Assembly: GCA_951213105.1 (NCBI GenBank)
Contig: OX578138.1
Coordinates: 93,848,914-93,912,913 of the forward strand
DNA from: Amaurobius ferox
Taxonomy: Eukaryota > Arthropoda > Arachnida > Araneae > Amaurobiidae
DNA length: 64,000 nucleotides
Direction: 5' to 3'
In this document: one piece after another, positions 1-12,530 of the stretch
How positions within the stretch are numbered: position 1 is the stretch's first letter
Layout: every line of letters starts with the position of its first letter
Made by a program: the position numbers and the translations under genes
The notes under the pieces: model-generated
Seen by the model: only the letters and a program-made list of their open reading frames with translations
Databases searched by the model: none
What the model was told of the DNA's origin: nothing

Positions 1-1358
1 AGAGAGCACTGAAATGATGTTTGGTTAGCATTTATCTGTCAGACCAACCATCCTACTTAATAATACATTTAGGGAATTTTTAAAATGTCACCACATTGAT
101 AAAAATGTTTTTAAATCTATAAAAATATCTTGAAATTGATAAAATGGCGCTACATAAATGATATTAATTGTTTTTTGTTAGGGGATAGTATTGTGATGAT
201 ATTTCGTCAATTTGTCGCAAAGTGGAACTGTCAATTCTACATTCCCACTTGGCGATAAATTTGGCGATTTTTTAAAATGTCGCTAATTTGACGAAACTGT
301 CGCCAAATGTTCCATAGAAATATAACTATTTAGACGATATTTTTTCTACCAATTTATTTGAAGCAAATGATATCATGTCGCTTAGCAACGGATTTAAATC
401 CAATGTGTTTATGCGGCAGACGATTTTTATTAAATCCTTTCCGATTTGAATAATGAAGATATGTATATAAAATAAATTTCATTGCCATTTCATTTTGGAC
501 TGGATAATATCAATTATACTCTTCAGGTTTAAACATTATTATTATTGATATTTTCCGGAATTATTGATATTTTTAAGTTATTACGCCATTGTTTTATTGC
601 GGCAAAAATTGCTGACACACGCATATTGTACGTTGTACGAGTAATCTTCTAGGAATGCACGGGTATATCTTTTAACCTACGAGAATATAAGTAGTACAGG
701 TATATTGGCATATATTTTGACATATATTGGCATATATATTGGAATCAAGTACAGTCTTCTGGTATGAAGATTAAGGGGATTAATTATATATTCAATTTAT
801 TACGTCGTCTGTTGTATTTTACCAAAAAACATTTGAGACTCATATTGCAAAACGGGTAATCTTCTACTAATAATCGGACATTATAAGTAGTACGTGTATA
901 TCTTCCCATATAATTTTAGCACTTTAATTTTGACATATATTGGAATAAATGACTGTCTTCAGATTTAAAGATTACGGGTTTATTGGTATTTTCAATTTAT
1001 ACATGTAATCTACTAATACAGGTTATATTTTCTAATATTCGCGTATATAATTAGTACGGGTCCCATACAATTTTAACGCTTTTATTTTGCATATATTGAT
1101 TTAATTCCACATTTTTTTTTATATTTGCTTACATAAGGGGTCCAAGATGTTTTATTCTTCAGATATGTCCATGAAGATAATTTTATATAGCGAGAACAGA
1201 GATTCTTAAACTTCTTTTTAGGAGCATTATATTAAATATTTTAACAGAATATTTTGATTAAACATGTCATTTATTATACTATAAGAATTTGCGCATGATT
1301 ATGAATTTCAAGTTTCTTTATATTATATACTCCGTACGAAGAACGGGTATGCTGCTAG
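1..1358 (+). mobile_element. Helitron-like element H1, 3' part (5' end outside window)
   Basis: The right end has the hallmarks of a Helitron 3' terminus. A short hairpin at 1332-1346 (CCGT, 7-nt loop, ACGG) lies 12 nt upstream of CTAG (1355-1358), which is followed by T. The same terminus recurs at 2820, 4779, 7030 and 7363. The body is AT-rich and repeats near-identically at about 3404-4779. It contains short inverted motifs built on TGGCGA/TCGCCA around 205-310. No open frame is present, so the element is non-autonomous. Helitrons are rolling-circle transposons that insert between A and T without target duplication (family knowledge). Confidence 0.7.
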
Positions 1359-1380
1359 TCTATATAAATAAAAATGAAAA

Positions 1381-1422
<42 letters not shown>

Positions 1423-2820
1423 ACACCATCACGGGAGAACGGCTGAACCGAATTTGATGAAATTTTGTGGGTAGCCCAGAAATAGCCCCACTTAAAATTA
1501 TATCTGTGTTTTGAGTTTCTACGACCAGTGGTTCTCGAGATATTAGTAAAAAACGAAATTTTCGTTTGTCTCATCATCACGGAAAAACGGCTGAACCGAA
1601 TTTAATGAAATTTGGTGAATAGCCTTGAAATATCCCCCCATAAATTTTGTCCAAGTTTCGAGTTTTTAAGACCTGGGGTTGTTGAGATATTAATGAAAAA
1701 CGGAACTTTTTCCTAGGAGTTCTACTCCCTAACTCCGTGGTTTATCCAAACGAAAAGCTTGAAAATCGTTTGAAAGTGAATTAAAATTTAATCTCGGAGT
1801 TTGATGGGAGATTTTTTGCGTTAATTAGTCACTTTCTGAAAAAATGAATTGTTTGAAACATGATTTAAAGGGGAAATCTATCTCCATGGTTCATGGTTTA
1901 TTTAAAACAAGCTTTTGCGGAACAATGAGAAGTATAGAGAAATCACAATCGTTATTTAATTTCGCAGTTTATGTTATAAGACATGACATATTTAACATGT
2001 TATAAGATTCTATCTTATATCATGTTACTCAGAAACGCAATTAAATTAAATCTGTCTGTTAATTTTAATAATTATTTTTTCGATTTGAATAATAAATAAA
2101 TGGATATAAAAATATATTTTAGAAAAGAACGATTTGATTTTTCTTATAGCATTTTTGACTGGATAATATCAATTACGGTCTTCAGGTTTAAAAATTATTA
2201 TTATTTATATTTTCGGGGATTATTGATTCAAGGATTATTGATATTTTCAAGTTATTATGCAATTATTTTATTATGACAAAAATTGTTTAAACTCATACAT
2301 TGTATGTTGTACGAATCTTCTACAAATACACGTGTATATCTTTTAATCTACGAGAATATAAGTAGTACAGGTATATTGACATATGTTTTGATATATATTG
2401 GCATATATTGGAATCAATTACGACCTTCTGGTATAAAGAGTACGGATATTATTGATGTTTTCAATTTATTACGTCATCTCTTTTATTTTGGCAAATATTT
2501 TTGAGACGCATATTGTAATACGGGTAATCTTCTACTAACACATTGGCATATTTTCTGATCTGCGACAATATAATTAGTACGGGGTTGCATATATTCATTC
2601 AATTCCTATTTTTTCTTCTGTAAATTTGCTTACAAAAGGGGGCAGGATATTTTATTCATCAGATCTGATCGTGAAGATAATTTTGCATAGTGAGAACACA
2701 TATTCTTAAACTTCTCTTTAGGAGCAATAAATTTAATATTTTAACAGAATTTGCACATGATTGCGAACTATAAGTTTCTTTAAATTATACACTCCGTACG
2801 AATAACGGGTGTGCTGTTAG
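1359..2820 (+). mobile_element. Helitron-like element H1, candidate complete 1.46-kb unit
   Basis: It starts with TC directly after the CTAG end of the preceding unit and ends with the same hairpin plus TTAG (2817-2820). TC at the 5' end and CTRR at the 3' end are the Helitron signature; TTAG fits the CTRR rule. Just inside the 5' end lies a (GTCT)n tract (1379-1420). It is followed by two diverged copies of a segment containing GGCTGAACCGAATTTGATGA (about 1440 and 1588), a motif style common next to GTCT tracts in arthropod Helitrons. The short frames here (61 and 85 codons) come from the tract and are not genes. Confidence 0.65.
1379..1420. repeat. (GTCT)n microsatellite in H1
   Basis: About ten TCTG/GTCT units run on the plus strand near the 5' end of an H1 unit. 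The equivalent tract in the next 3.4-kb period is at 4801-4828 and is shorter, so the tract length varies between copies. Confidence 0.9.
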
Positions 2821-4779
2821 TGGTTAATAAATTTTAACATTTTAGGAGGATATGTCATGTTGCTCGGCATCGCAATTAAATTAAATGTGTTTGTTAATGT
2901 TTTTATTATTTTTTTTCGATTTAAATAATAAATAAATGGATAAATGGATATAAAAGTATATCTTATGAATGGACGGTTTGATTTTTCTTTTAATTATATT
3001 AATTGCTGACTGCGTACATCAATTTCATTTATTTTGGCAAAGAGTTTTCAAGCTTATATCGTATTTAGCTACTAAACACATATATTGTGTTTAGCCAATA
3101 AATTCATATAGCCGATTGTTGAAACAGAAAAAGAGTAGAGCGGGTATATCTTCTAATACAATTGTAGTGTTTTCATTTAGTATATTGAAACGGGATAAGA
3201 ATGTTTCATTCAGATCTGCAAATTCAAAGCTACGAATTTGGAGGGATATCGCTAATTTGACAACTTTTCTTAAACTTTGCCAAATTGACGGAAATGTCGC
3301 CAAATTGATATAAACGACACACAAACAGCTGCCATAAACCTTCGGGTTGGTCGTGTGGCTTGGGTCTTCTACATATCAATGAAATTTTTTTTTGTTTTGT
3401 TAGAAGAGAGTACTGAAATGATGTTTGGTTAGCATTTATCTGTCAGACCAACCATCCTACTTAGTAATACATTTAGCGAATTTTTAAAATGTCACCAAAT
3501 TGATAAAAATGTTTTCAAATCTATAAAAATATCTTGAAATTGATAAAATTGCGCTACATAAATGATGTTAATTGTTTTTTGTTAGGGGATAGTATTGTGA
3601 TGATATTTCGTCAATCTGTCGCAAAGTGGAACTGTCAGTTCTACAGTCCCACTTGGCCATAAATTTGGCGATTTTTTAAAATGTCGCTAATTTAACGAAA
3701 CTGTCGCCAAATGTTCCATAGAAATATAACTATTTAGACGATATTTTTTCTACCAATTTATTTGAAGCAAATGATATCATGTCGCTTAGCAACGGATTTA
3801 AATCCAATGTGTTTATGCGGCAGACGATTTTTATTAAATCCTTTCCGATTTGAATAATGAAGATATGTATATAAAATAAATTTCATTGCCATTTCATTTT
3901 GGACTGGATAATATCAATTATACTCTTCAGGTTTAAACATTATTATTATTGATATTTTCCGGAATTATTGATTCAGTGATTATTGATATTTTTAAATTAA
4001 TACGCCATTGTTTTATGGCGGCAAAAATTGCTGACACACGCATATTGTACGTTGTACGAGTAATCTTCTAGGAATGCACGGGTATATCTTCTAACTTACG
4101 AGAATATAAGTAGTACAGGTATATTGGCATATATTTTGACATATATTGGCATATATATTGGAATCAAGTACAGTCTTCTGGTATGAAGATTACGGGGATT
4201 AATTATATATTGAATTTATTACGTCGTCTGTTGTATTTTACCAAAAAAACATTTGAGACTCATATTGCAAAACGGGTAATCGTCTACTAATAATCGGACA
4301 TTATAAGTAGTACGTGTATATCTTCCCATATAATTTTAGCACTTTAATTTTGACATATATTGGAATAAATGACTGTCTTCAGATTTAAAGATTACGGGTT
4401 TATTGGTATTTTCAATTTATACATGTAATCTACTAATACAGGTTATATTTTCTAATATTCGCGTATATAATTAGTACGGGTCCCATACAATTTTAACGCT
4501 TTTATTTTGCATATATTGATTCAATTCCATATTTTTTTTTTATATTTGCTTACATAAGGGGTCCAAGATGTTTCATTCTTCAGATATGTCCATGAAGATA
4601 ATTTTATATAGCGAGAACAGAGATTCTTAAACTTCTTTTTAGGAGCATTATATTAAATATTTTAACAGAATATTTTGATTAAACATGTCATTTAGTATAC
4701 TATAAGAATTTGGGCATGATTATGAATTTCAAGTTTCTTTATATTATATACTCCGTACGAAGAACGGGTATGCTGCTAG
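2821..4779 (+). mobile_element. Helitron-like H1 unit lacking a clear 5' TC end
   Basis: The 3' end matches the unit ending at 1358: hairpin CCGT/ACGG, then CTAG at 4776-4779. Positions 3404-4779 repeat 1-1358 with only scattered differences, giving a period of about 3.42 kb (1359 to 4780). The left part (2830-3000) repeats a block also seen near 370, 2010 and 5400 (cat-GTTGCTCGGCAacg followed by an AAT-rich stretch). The start is a plain TGGTTAATAA, so this copy may be 5'-truncated or begin internally. A small inserted sequence sits at 3312-3372. Confidence 0.55.
3312..3372. mobile_element. ~60-bp small inserted sequence, copy 1
   Basis: A GC-richer segment carries GGTCGTGTGGCTTGGGTCTTC. 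It interrupts the H1 sequence compared with the sister copy near 5860-5885. Related segments lie at about 25085-25146 and 47263-47333, both inside F3 copies. No clear target duplication is visible at this copy. The class is unknown; see the entry at 47249-47347, where the flanking duplication is clear. Confidence 0.4.
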
Positions 4780-7030
4780 TCTATATAAATAAAATTGAAA
4801 ATCTGTCTGTCTGTCTGTCTGTCTGTTTGTCCCATCATCACGGAAGAACGCCTGAACCGAATTTGATGAAATTTGGTGGGTAGCCTAGAAATAGCCCCAC
4901 TTAAAATTTAGTCTGTGTTTTGAGATTCTACGACGAGTGGTTCTCGAGATATTAGTAAAAAACGAAATTTTTGTTTGTCTCATCATCACGGAAAAACGGC
5001 CGAACCGAATTTAATGAAATTTTGTGGATAGCCTTGAAATAGTCCCCCATAAATTTAGTCCAAGTTTCGAGTTTCTAAGACCAGGGGTTGTCGAGATATT
5101 AATGGAAAACGGAACTTTTTCCTATGAGTTATACTCTCCAACTCCGCTGTTTATTCAAACGGAAAGGATGAAAATCGTTTGTTTAAAACGGCGAAATGAA
5201 ATAAAACTTTATTTCCGAGTTTGGTGCAGGATTTTTGCATTAATTAGTCACTATCGGAAAACACGAATTGTTTGAAACATGAATTTAAATGGAAAAATCT
5301 ACCTCCGTGGTTATATTTCATAAGCTTTTACTCAACGATTAAAAGTATAAAGAAATCAAAATGGCTATTTATTTTCGCATTTTATGAGGAAGATTCTATT
5401 TTATATCATGTTGCTCGGCAACGGAATGAAATTAAATGTGTTGTTAATATTTATTATTATTTTTTCTATTTGAATAATAAATAAATGGATGTAAAAATAT
5501 ATTTTAAATAAAAGGTTTGGTTGTTCTTTTAATTATATAAATTGCGAACTGCGTACATCATTTTCATTTATTTTAGCAAAGAGGTTTCCAGCTCATACAT
5601 TGTGTTTAGCTAATAAACTCAAATATTGTGTTTACCCAATAAATTCATTTAACCGATTGTTGAAGCAGAAAAAGAGTAGAACGGCTGTATCTTATAATAC
5701 AATTTTAGTGTTTTCATTTAGTATATACAAACGGGATCAGAATATTTTGTTCTTCAGATCTGCAAATTTAGAGCTACGAGTTTAGCGGAATATCTCTAAA
5801 TAACTTGGTAATTTTCTTAAACTTTACCAAATTAGCGGAAATGTTTCCAAATTTATAAAAATGACGCAAATCAATAATTTGTTTTTTTAGAATAGAGTAC
5901 TGAAATTATGTTTCGGTAGCATTTGTCGGACAGTCTATCCATCCTACTTAGTAACACATTTAACGAATTTTTTTAATATCACCGAATTGATAAAAATATT
6001 TTTGAGTCCATAAAAATATCATAGAATTGATAAAATCGCGCTTAATAAATGAAAATAATTGTGTTTTGTTAGGGGATAGAATTGTGATGATGTTTCGTCA
6101 ATTTGTCGCAAAATGGTACCATCTGTTCTACAGTCCCACTTGACGATAAATATGGCGATTTTTAAATTATCGCTAAATTGACTAAAATGTCGCCAAACCT
6201 TCCATGGAGGTCGCATTATTCAGATGATATGATTTCCATCAATTTATTTGAAGCAAATGATATCATGTCGCTTAGCAACGGATCCAACGTGTTATGCGGC
6301 ATACGATATAAGATATGTATATAAGCAAAGATATGAATATAAAATAAATTTCATTGTCATTGCATTTTTGACTGGATAATATCAATTACGGTCTTCAGGT
6401 TTAAACATTATTATTAATGATATTTTCGGGAACTTTTGATTCAGGGATTATTGATATTTTCAAGTTATTATGACATTGTTTTATTATGACGAAAATTATT
6501 GAAACTCATATATAGTACGTTGTACGAGTAATCTTCTACAAATGCATTATATCTTCTAATCTACGAGAATATAAGTAGTACAGGTATATTGGCATAGTAT
6601 ATTTTGATATATATTGGCATATATTGGAATCAATTACGACCTTCTGGTATAAAGATTACGGGGATTAGTGATATTTTCAATTTATTACGTCATCTCTTTT
6701 ATTTTGGCAAATATTTTTGAGACTCATATTGTAATACGGGTAATCTTCTACCAACACACTGGCATATTTTCTAATCTGCGACAATATAAGTAGTACGAGG
6801 TTACATATATTGATTCAATTCCTTTTTTTTGTAAATTTGCTTACAAAAGGGGCCAGGATGTCTTATTCTTCAGATCTGTCCGTGAATATAATTTTACATA
6901 GTGAGAACATATATTCTTAAAATTCTCTTTAGAGCAATAAATTTAATATTTTAGCGGAATTTGCACATGATTGCGAATTATAAGTTTCTTTATATTATAT
7001 ATTCCGTACGAAGAACGGGTATGCTGCTAG
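4780..7030 (+). mobile_element. Helitron-like element H1, third period (2.25 kb)
   Basis: It opens with TC immediately after CTAG (second head-to-tail joint at 4779/4780) and repeats the (GTCT)n tract (4801-4828) and the GAACCGAATTTGATGA segment. It ends in the hairpin plus CTAG at 7027-7030, followed by T. Compared with the previous period it lacks the block at about 2050-2830. From about 5890 it repeats the left part of periods 1 and 2 (AGAGTACTGAAAT..., compare 3406 and position 1) at lower identity, so this period is older or has exchanged less with the others. Confidence 0.65.
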
Positions 7031-7363
7031 TACATAATATATATTCTAATATTCTGGTATATAAGTTATACTGTTCTCATACGGTTTTAACGCTTTTATT
7101 TTGCATATATTGATTGAATTTTATGTAAATTTGCTTACAAAAGAGGCCAGAATGTTTCATTCTTCAGATCTGCCCTTGAAGGTAATTTTGTATACCGAGA
7201 AAAAATATTCTTAAACTTCTTTTTATGAGCATTAAATTAAATATTTTAAAATAATATTTTGATAAACAATGTCATTCAGTATACTATAGTAATTTGCACA
7301 TGATTGTGCATTTTAAGTTTCTTTATATTTCATATTCCGTACGAAGAACGGGTATGCTGTTAG
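7031..7363 (+). mobile_element. Helitron-like H1 3'-end fragment
   Basis: A 333-bp piece repeats the last part of H1: the CAT-TCTTCAGATCTG motif, AGCATTAAATTAAATATTTTA, then the hairpin CCGT/ACGG and TTAG (7360-7363) followed by T. It directly follows the CTAG of the previous unit, making a third consecutive 3' end. It carries no 5' TC signature. Confidence 0.55.
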
Positions 7364-7911
7364 TATAGGATATAACTATATATATAAATATTTTAATTTT
7401 AAATTCTAGATTAAAGCAGCATATTTCACATGAAAAAATTTGAAATAGCGTAGTATATGTGAAACCGCGCGCTTTTTCACAATTCCCATTAACATTTCTC
7501 TTTGAAAATTACAGCTGTAAACTTGAAGCGTTACACAACTCTTAAAATTTGCATTATGCATGAGATTCAAAATTGTTATAAGTGAAAATTCAGGAATGTA
7601 ATGCCTCATTACTAAATTGATTAAAAATATGCAGTTCTTCAAATAATGTTCGATGGGGGAGTTATCTAGAAACAAATTAAAAAAAAAAACAATCTTCAGA
7701 GGATAACATAATAATGGAGAATCTGCTAGAAAATAATTTATTTGAAAATTTTAAGTTTAAGGAATAAGGCGCACATATATTTTCGACATTGGTTTTACAG
7801 AGAAGATTAAAGGATAATGCAATAAGATTAAAAGTTTCGGTTTTTTATTAAATAAAATAATTTTTTATTACTGGAATATATTTTCATAGTTCCTTCTTAT
7901 AATGATAAAAT
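7364..7911. repeat. Dispersed repeat F6, copy 1
   Basis: The core at about 7500-7745 contains CAGCTGTAAACTTGAAGCG, TTACACAACTCTT and GCATTATGCATGAG. It recurs at about 15780-16330, 34030-34260 and 55220-55640 with substitutions and indels. Two copies abut an F1 element and one abuts F2. The 89-codon minus-strand frame across the core does not persist in the other copies, so I do not call it a gene. Class unknown. Confidence 0.6.
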
Positions 7912-8730
7912 AAAAAATCTGATGTGGGCAGCACATGACTTTCCCTGCAGACTTATATTAGCGTTCTCTTTATTTTAATTAAATTTATTTCACTTTTAAT
8001 TCAATTTTCGTTCTCATTCGGTAACCGGACTTATTTTCAAAGGTGGCGTAGAGAAAATACGGAAAACTAAAATATCTCGAGAACGGATTATCCTAGTGTA
8101 ACTGGGTTGGTCTTATTATTTTCGTTGTTAAAAATTACGTATTAAACCAGCATTTAATGGATATATTTGAGTATACCTAGTTCTTTAGTTTAGATTTTGA
8201 CGATCTTTGCGGGCCATTTTGCAAAATAAGGCAGGTTATATTTTTCCGAGTCGTACCAAAATCTAATCAGCACCAGAGAAAACCACAAGTGACTCGTGAC
8301 TCATCTATCAAATTTTGTGAAATTCGGTCCAGTAGTTTTTCTGTTGGATACTAGCTTTTGCGGGCCATTTCGCAAAAAAAGGCAGGTTCTTTTATTCCAA
8401 ATCGTGCCCAAAACTAATCAACACCAGACTCTCTCACAAGTGACTTACCTACCAAATTTTGTGAAATTCGGTCAATTAGTTTTTTAGTTTGAGTGGATAC
8501 AAAATCTGCACAGACAGACAGACACACCAGACGCACAGACTTACAGACACACATCAGGCAGACACACAGACACACACACACACACATACACACACAGTCG
8601 CCACGCTAAAAATGGTTTTTTCGTATTCTAGAGGTCTTGAAACGTGTAGATCCGTCGAAAACTCGAGTTGCGATTTTCGATATGATTCAAATACCTTCCC
8701 TATACATTACCAGGTATTGCAGGGAAAGTA
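7912..8730 (-). mobile_element. F1 hairpin-ended element (HINE/DINE-1-like), copy 1
   Basis: Read on the minus strand, it starts at a 5' hairpin (8696-8730; ACTTTCCCTGCAATAC pairing with GTATAGGGAAAGT) and continues through a block containing CGAAAACTCGAG and a GT/GTCT-rich tract (8509-8598). Two copies of a ~125-bp block with ACCGAATTTCACAAAATTTG follow. It ends with the 3' subterminal repeat TGCAGGGAAAGT, a hairpin (ATGTG/CACAT) and a T run at 7912. This architecture matches what is described for Helentron-associated elements (DINE-1/HINE); the assignment is inference. Confidence 0.75.
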
Positions 8731-9390
8731 AAAAAAAACGAATTATTACATTGTTTTCTTTTATGTTGATCTGTAAAGCATTTTATGTGTTATTTGTAAT
8801 CTATTTCGAAGTATAATCAGGTTTACGGGTATGTTCTCTGCAGAGTATGACTAACATTCAACGATCGTGTTTGATACAGTGGTAACATGATTCCAAATTA
8901 TTGGAAACTAGCCATATTAGTGACTTCCGTGACTGTATTTATAACTTTAGAAGAACCTAACTTTGCAAGTTTCGTGATGTATAACTAAGAAAGAGATTTA
9001 AAAATGTTGTACCTTAGGATTCTATCGATTAACTCCTCCAAATGCGACTGGAAAATCGGGGAAAATCTAGGAGGGGTGATGCTCTGGGAATTTTCAGCTA
9101 AAAGAAGCAAATAGAATTCGGTTGATCTGTCTGTCCTTCAAATGCAACGTACAATGAGGAGCATGTAGGGGGGAGGGGCACTTATTCGGAATTTTCGGCT
9201 AAAAGAACCAAAGTTCAAATTTATTAAAAAATTTATTTTATTCGACAACATTTTTAAATTTTTTTTTCTAATTTTCTCCGATAGTTAGAAGGCAGGAGGT
9301 TCAGGGAAATTTTAAAAATTTCAAATTGCAACGAAAAAAGGGAGAATATATTGCCCAAAAAGGAATCAACGTAATTCTACGGTATAGTTT
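8731..9390. other. Unassigned AT-rich sequence
   Basis: I see no open frame of note and no repeat shared with the rest of the window. A slightly GC-richer patch lies at 9050-9190. Confidence 0.5.
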
Positions 9391-10324
9391 TACATGTTTT
9401 ATTTATTCTATAAGGAGAATAAAAACACAAATTTTTAAAGTGTAAGCAACCAAACGAAACAAATTGAAAATGACATTGAAAAAAGAACTAAAATTAAACA
9501 GTTAAAAAATATCTAATTTCTATGTAATTTACTTTTGACATAGAATAACATTTTGAACGAGCTGACAGGTGTCATCCCTTATGTATTGCGCTTTTGTAAA
9601 TCTCAAATATGACAGAGATAAGAAAGTAAATTACTATTCCTGACTAAATGAATTCCTTAAAAATACCTTTGAACCTAAAATTAATACATACTTTTGATAA
9701 AAGTTCATATATTATTATTTGAAATTTTACTTCTTTATTAGGTGCTTCCTCTTAAAAGAATAAATACATTTCCAAGAATTTTGACATATTTATTTCAATC
9801 TGTAACACTAAATATGCTTGTTTATTTTCAGAAATACTTAGGTAGTTCAATAGTATTTACATGTTTTATTTATTCTATAAGGAGAATAAAAACACAAATT
9901 TTTAAAGTGTAAGCAACCAAACGAAACAAATTGAAAATGACATTGAAAAAAGAACTAAAATTAAACAGTTAAAAAATATCTAATTTCTATGTAATTTACT
10001 TTTGACATAGAATAACATTTTGAACGAGCTGACAGGTGTCATCCCTTATGTATTGCGCTTTTGTAAATCTCAAATATGACAGAGATAAGAAAGTAAATTA
10101 CTATTCCTGACTAAATGAATTCCTTAAAAATACCTTTGAAACTAAAATTAATACATACTTTTGATAAAAGTTCATATATTATTATTTGAAATTTTACTTC
10201 TTTATTAGGTGCTTCCTCTTAAAAGAATAAATACATTTCCAAGAATTTTAACATATTTATTTCAATCTGTAACACTAAATATGCTTGTTTATTTTCAGAA
10301 ATACTTAGGTAGTTCAATAGTATT
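9391..10324. repeat. 467-bp tandem duplication, two near-identical copies
   Basis: Positions 9391-9857 and 9858-10324 are the same 467-bp sequence. I noticed only two differences by eye (GAACCTAAAA versus GAAACTAAAA, and TTTTGACAT versus TTTTAACAT). Both copies start with TACATGTTTTATTTATTC. A duplication this similar is recent, or is an assembly artefact. The 79-codon frame at 10209-10448 is not supported as a gene. Confidence 0.92.
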
Positions 10325-10546
10325 TGTTAGATCAAATTTGATATGTGTTTTTCAATCTGTAGCATTAAGTACTATATTTATTTTCAGTAAGATAAAAAAG
10401 TTTGGAAGTTCTACAGTAATTGTAATACAGAAATTTATATTAATTTAACATATCTTTTTCAGTCTGTAACACTAAGTACTGTATTTATCTTCAGCGAGGT
10501 AGAACAGTTAGAAAGCTCTATAGTATTTGCAATACAGATTCCCTAA
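10262..10546. repeat. Three degenerate ~110-bp direct repeats
   Basis: The string TTTCAATCTGTAACACTAA-n-TATTTATTTTCAG, followed by an AGTTC...GTATTTG segment, occurs three times starting near 10262, 10350 and 10460, with increasing divergence. The first overlaps the end of the 467-bp duplication, so that duplication arose next to an older repeat series. Confidence 0.65.
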
Positions 10547-10658
10547 ATATCGAACGTTGAAAGCCATGTGTTGGGTACGCGCAAATTTTAGAACTGCAGG
10601 TTTACTTACGTATGCTGTTCAGTATTAAGACATTTTGAAAAGATGAAGATATTGTTGA

Positions 10659-10940
10659 ATTGTACAGCAGTTCGTTCATTCGTTACTAATTCTCCCGTGA
10701 TGAGGGGGCGCCTACGCACCACGTCCACAGGACCCCCCATGGTGTCCAATGGCGAAGGGGAGGAGATTTACAGCTTCACTTTTATAGAGGCTCCCAGAAG
10801 GGCGGAAGGCTGACTTGGCCTCGACATGACAACACCCATGCCCGCTGGCGGGATTCGAACCAGCAACCCGGCAATCTAGCGATCAGTCAGAAACGCATGC
10901 CCCTGACCGCTCGACCACCGGATCGGCATTGTACAACAGT
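10659..10940 (-). mobile_element. tRNA-derived SINE, family B, with 13-bp target duplication
   Basis: Read on the minus strand, the 5' end is tRNA-like: GGTGGTCGAGCGGTCAGG (A-box-like) and GGTTCGAATCCCG (B box), spaced as in a tRNA with a long variable arm. A GC-rich body of ~170 bp and a short GAAT/GAAC-type tail follow. The element (about 10672-10927) is flanked by ATTGTACAGCAGT (10659-10671) and ATTGTACAACAGT (10928-10940), a 13-bp duplication with one mismatch, as expected for LINE-driven target-primed insertion. It is not a functional tRNA gene. Confidence 0.85.
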
Positions 10941-11196
10941 AATTTTATTTGATCACACCAAACCAGTAAACGTTCTGTTTTTATCTTGAAGCGCAAGAAA
11001 AAGAATTGAAGCGATCCTTATAAGCTGTCGTATCCATTTTGGGGAACATGCTTTGCTTTAATTTCTAGATTTCAAAAAGAAACATTTGATATGGGCATAC
11101 TAGGAAACAGAACCATACCAATAATTTTTCAAATTAAACAGATTTATTTACAACTAAAAACGCATCATGTGTAGAAATTTTACTTATATTTTAACA
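10941..11196. other. Unassigned AT-rich sequence
   Basis: I recognise nothing between the SINE duplication and the F1 fragment. Confidence 0.4.
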
Positions 11197-11572
11197 CGTG
11201 CGACTTTCCCTGCAGACTCATATTCACGTTCTCTTTATGTCTTTAATAATTAATCATATTGAGTTTAATTGCAAAAAACCACACCCATAATTATTTAAAA
11301 TTCCATTAGATTTGCATTTATAATTCAATTTTCGTTCTCATTTGGTAGCTAGACTTATTTTCAATGATGTCGTCACAAAAATACGGAAAAGCAAAAATAT
11401 CTCGAGAACGGTTAGTCTTAGTGTAATGGGGTTGGTTTTATTCTTTTCAACATTAAAAAATACGCATAAAACAAGTATTTAATAGATATATTTGAACAAA
11501 CGTAGTTTTTTAGATTTTGACGATTTTTGAGGTCCATTTTGCAGAAAAAAAGCAGGTTATTTTTTTATATAT
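11197..11572 (-). mobile_element. F1 element fragment, 3' part, copy 2
   Basis: It matches the 3' portion of F1 on the minus strand: GACTTTCCCTGCAGACTC at 11202, the AACGGTTAGTCTTAGTGTAA segment, and the GCAGGTTATTTTT block near 11552. The 5' hairpin and GT tract are missing. The usual CATGTGCTGCCCACATCAGA tail is degraded to ACACGTGCG. Internal and 5' truncation is likely. Confidence 0.65.
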
Positions 11573-12530
11573 GGAAACCACGTTTAAGAATATCGCGTTA
11601 TATGGAAACCGCATTGTAGGAGGTTTGACTGTATTGCATAATCACATTCACAGGAGCAATAATGGTCTAACATCCAGTTATTTTACCACCCTAGATAATA
11701 ACACACCAACATAAACTTTTCTTCTCTTGATTACATTCCTCTGACTGAAAATTGTTTTAACAAATTATTTGAAAGTTCTAAAATAAATATAATGTGCATT
11801 ACATGATAACATGATCCTAAATATATATTTGACAAGAAGCAATGTGGCGAATTGAAATGCCATATAAAATTATCTACGAAGTCTTAAGTTTTATCTTTTG
11901 AGCTAGCTAACTCTCTTTTCTTTTAAGTTCAAAATTTAATTTCTTCCCACGCTAATTCAGGAAACGCCCACAGTAATAGATATTTGTGTAACAATTAATT
12001 TTTATCACAAAATAGGACTTTTGATAGGAACTTGATTTTGCGAAATAATTTCGGATTAATAAAACCGTTAACCTTATTAAGAATTGTCATTTGAAATTTA
12101 TTAATGCATTTAATATTTGATAAAAATTTTGACAAAAATGATTAAATGCTTATTTTATGTAAGTTCCACAAAATTAATAAAATTAATATCTATACTAAAA
12201 TTTTATATATTAAGGGACCTGTAACCGAATTTGGAATTAATTGAAATTTTGGAAGTAAACATGACCACTAATATAGCATATATAGATGGCCATGTAGTAT
12301 GTAAAATTTAATCGCTTCTACATACGTTATAGTGACACTATAATACAAGCACTTGGGGGATTGCTCAAATGGTCACGCTCAGGTGAGTAAGAACGGATAC
12401 ACCCGTATTGCTATATTAAGCAAAAATTACCAGGTTGTGCTATTTTTTAAATTTGTCTGTTACATTATTTCACTACCCGTTATTTTTATGTATTTATATA
12501 TTTATTATCTTTAGATACACCTGATACCAT
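11573..12530. other. Unassigned; contains dispersed repeat F7 at ~11880-12215
   Basis: The 11880-12215 part resembles 18975-19290 (CTCTTTTCTTT..., ACTTTTGATAGG versus GACTTTATATAG, CACAAAATTAATAAA). This is an old, low-identity repeat. The rest shows nothing recognisable. The 65-codon frame at 11517-11714 is unsupported. Confidence 0.4.
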
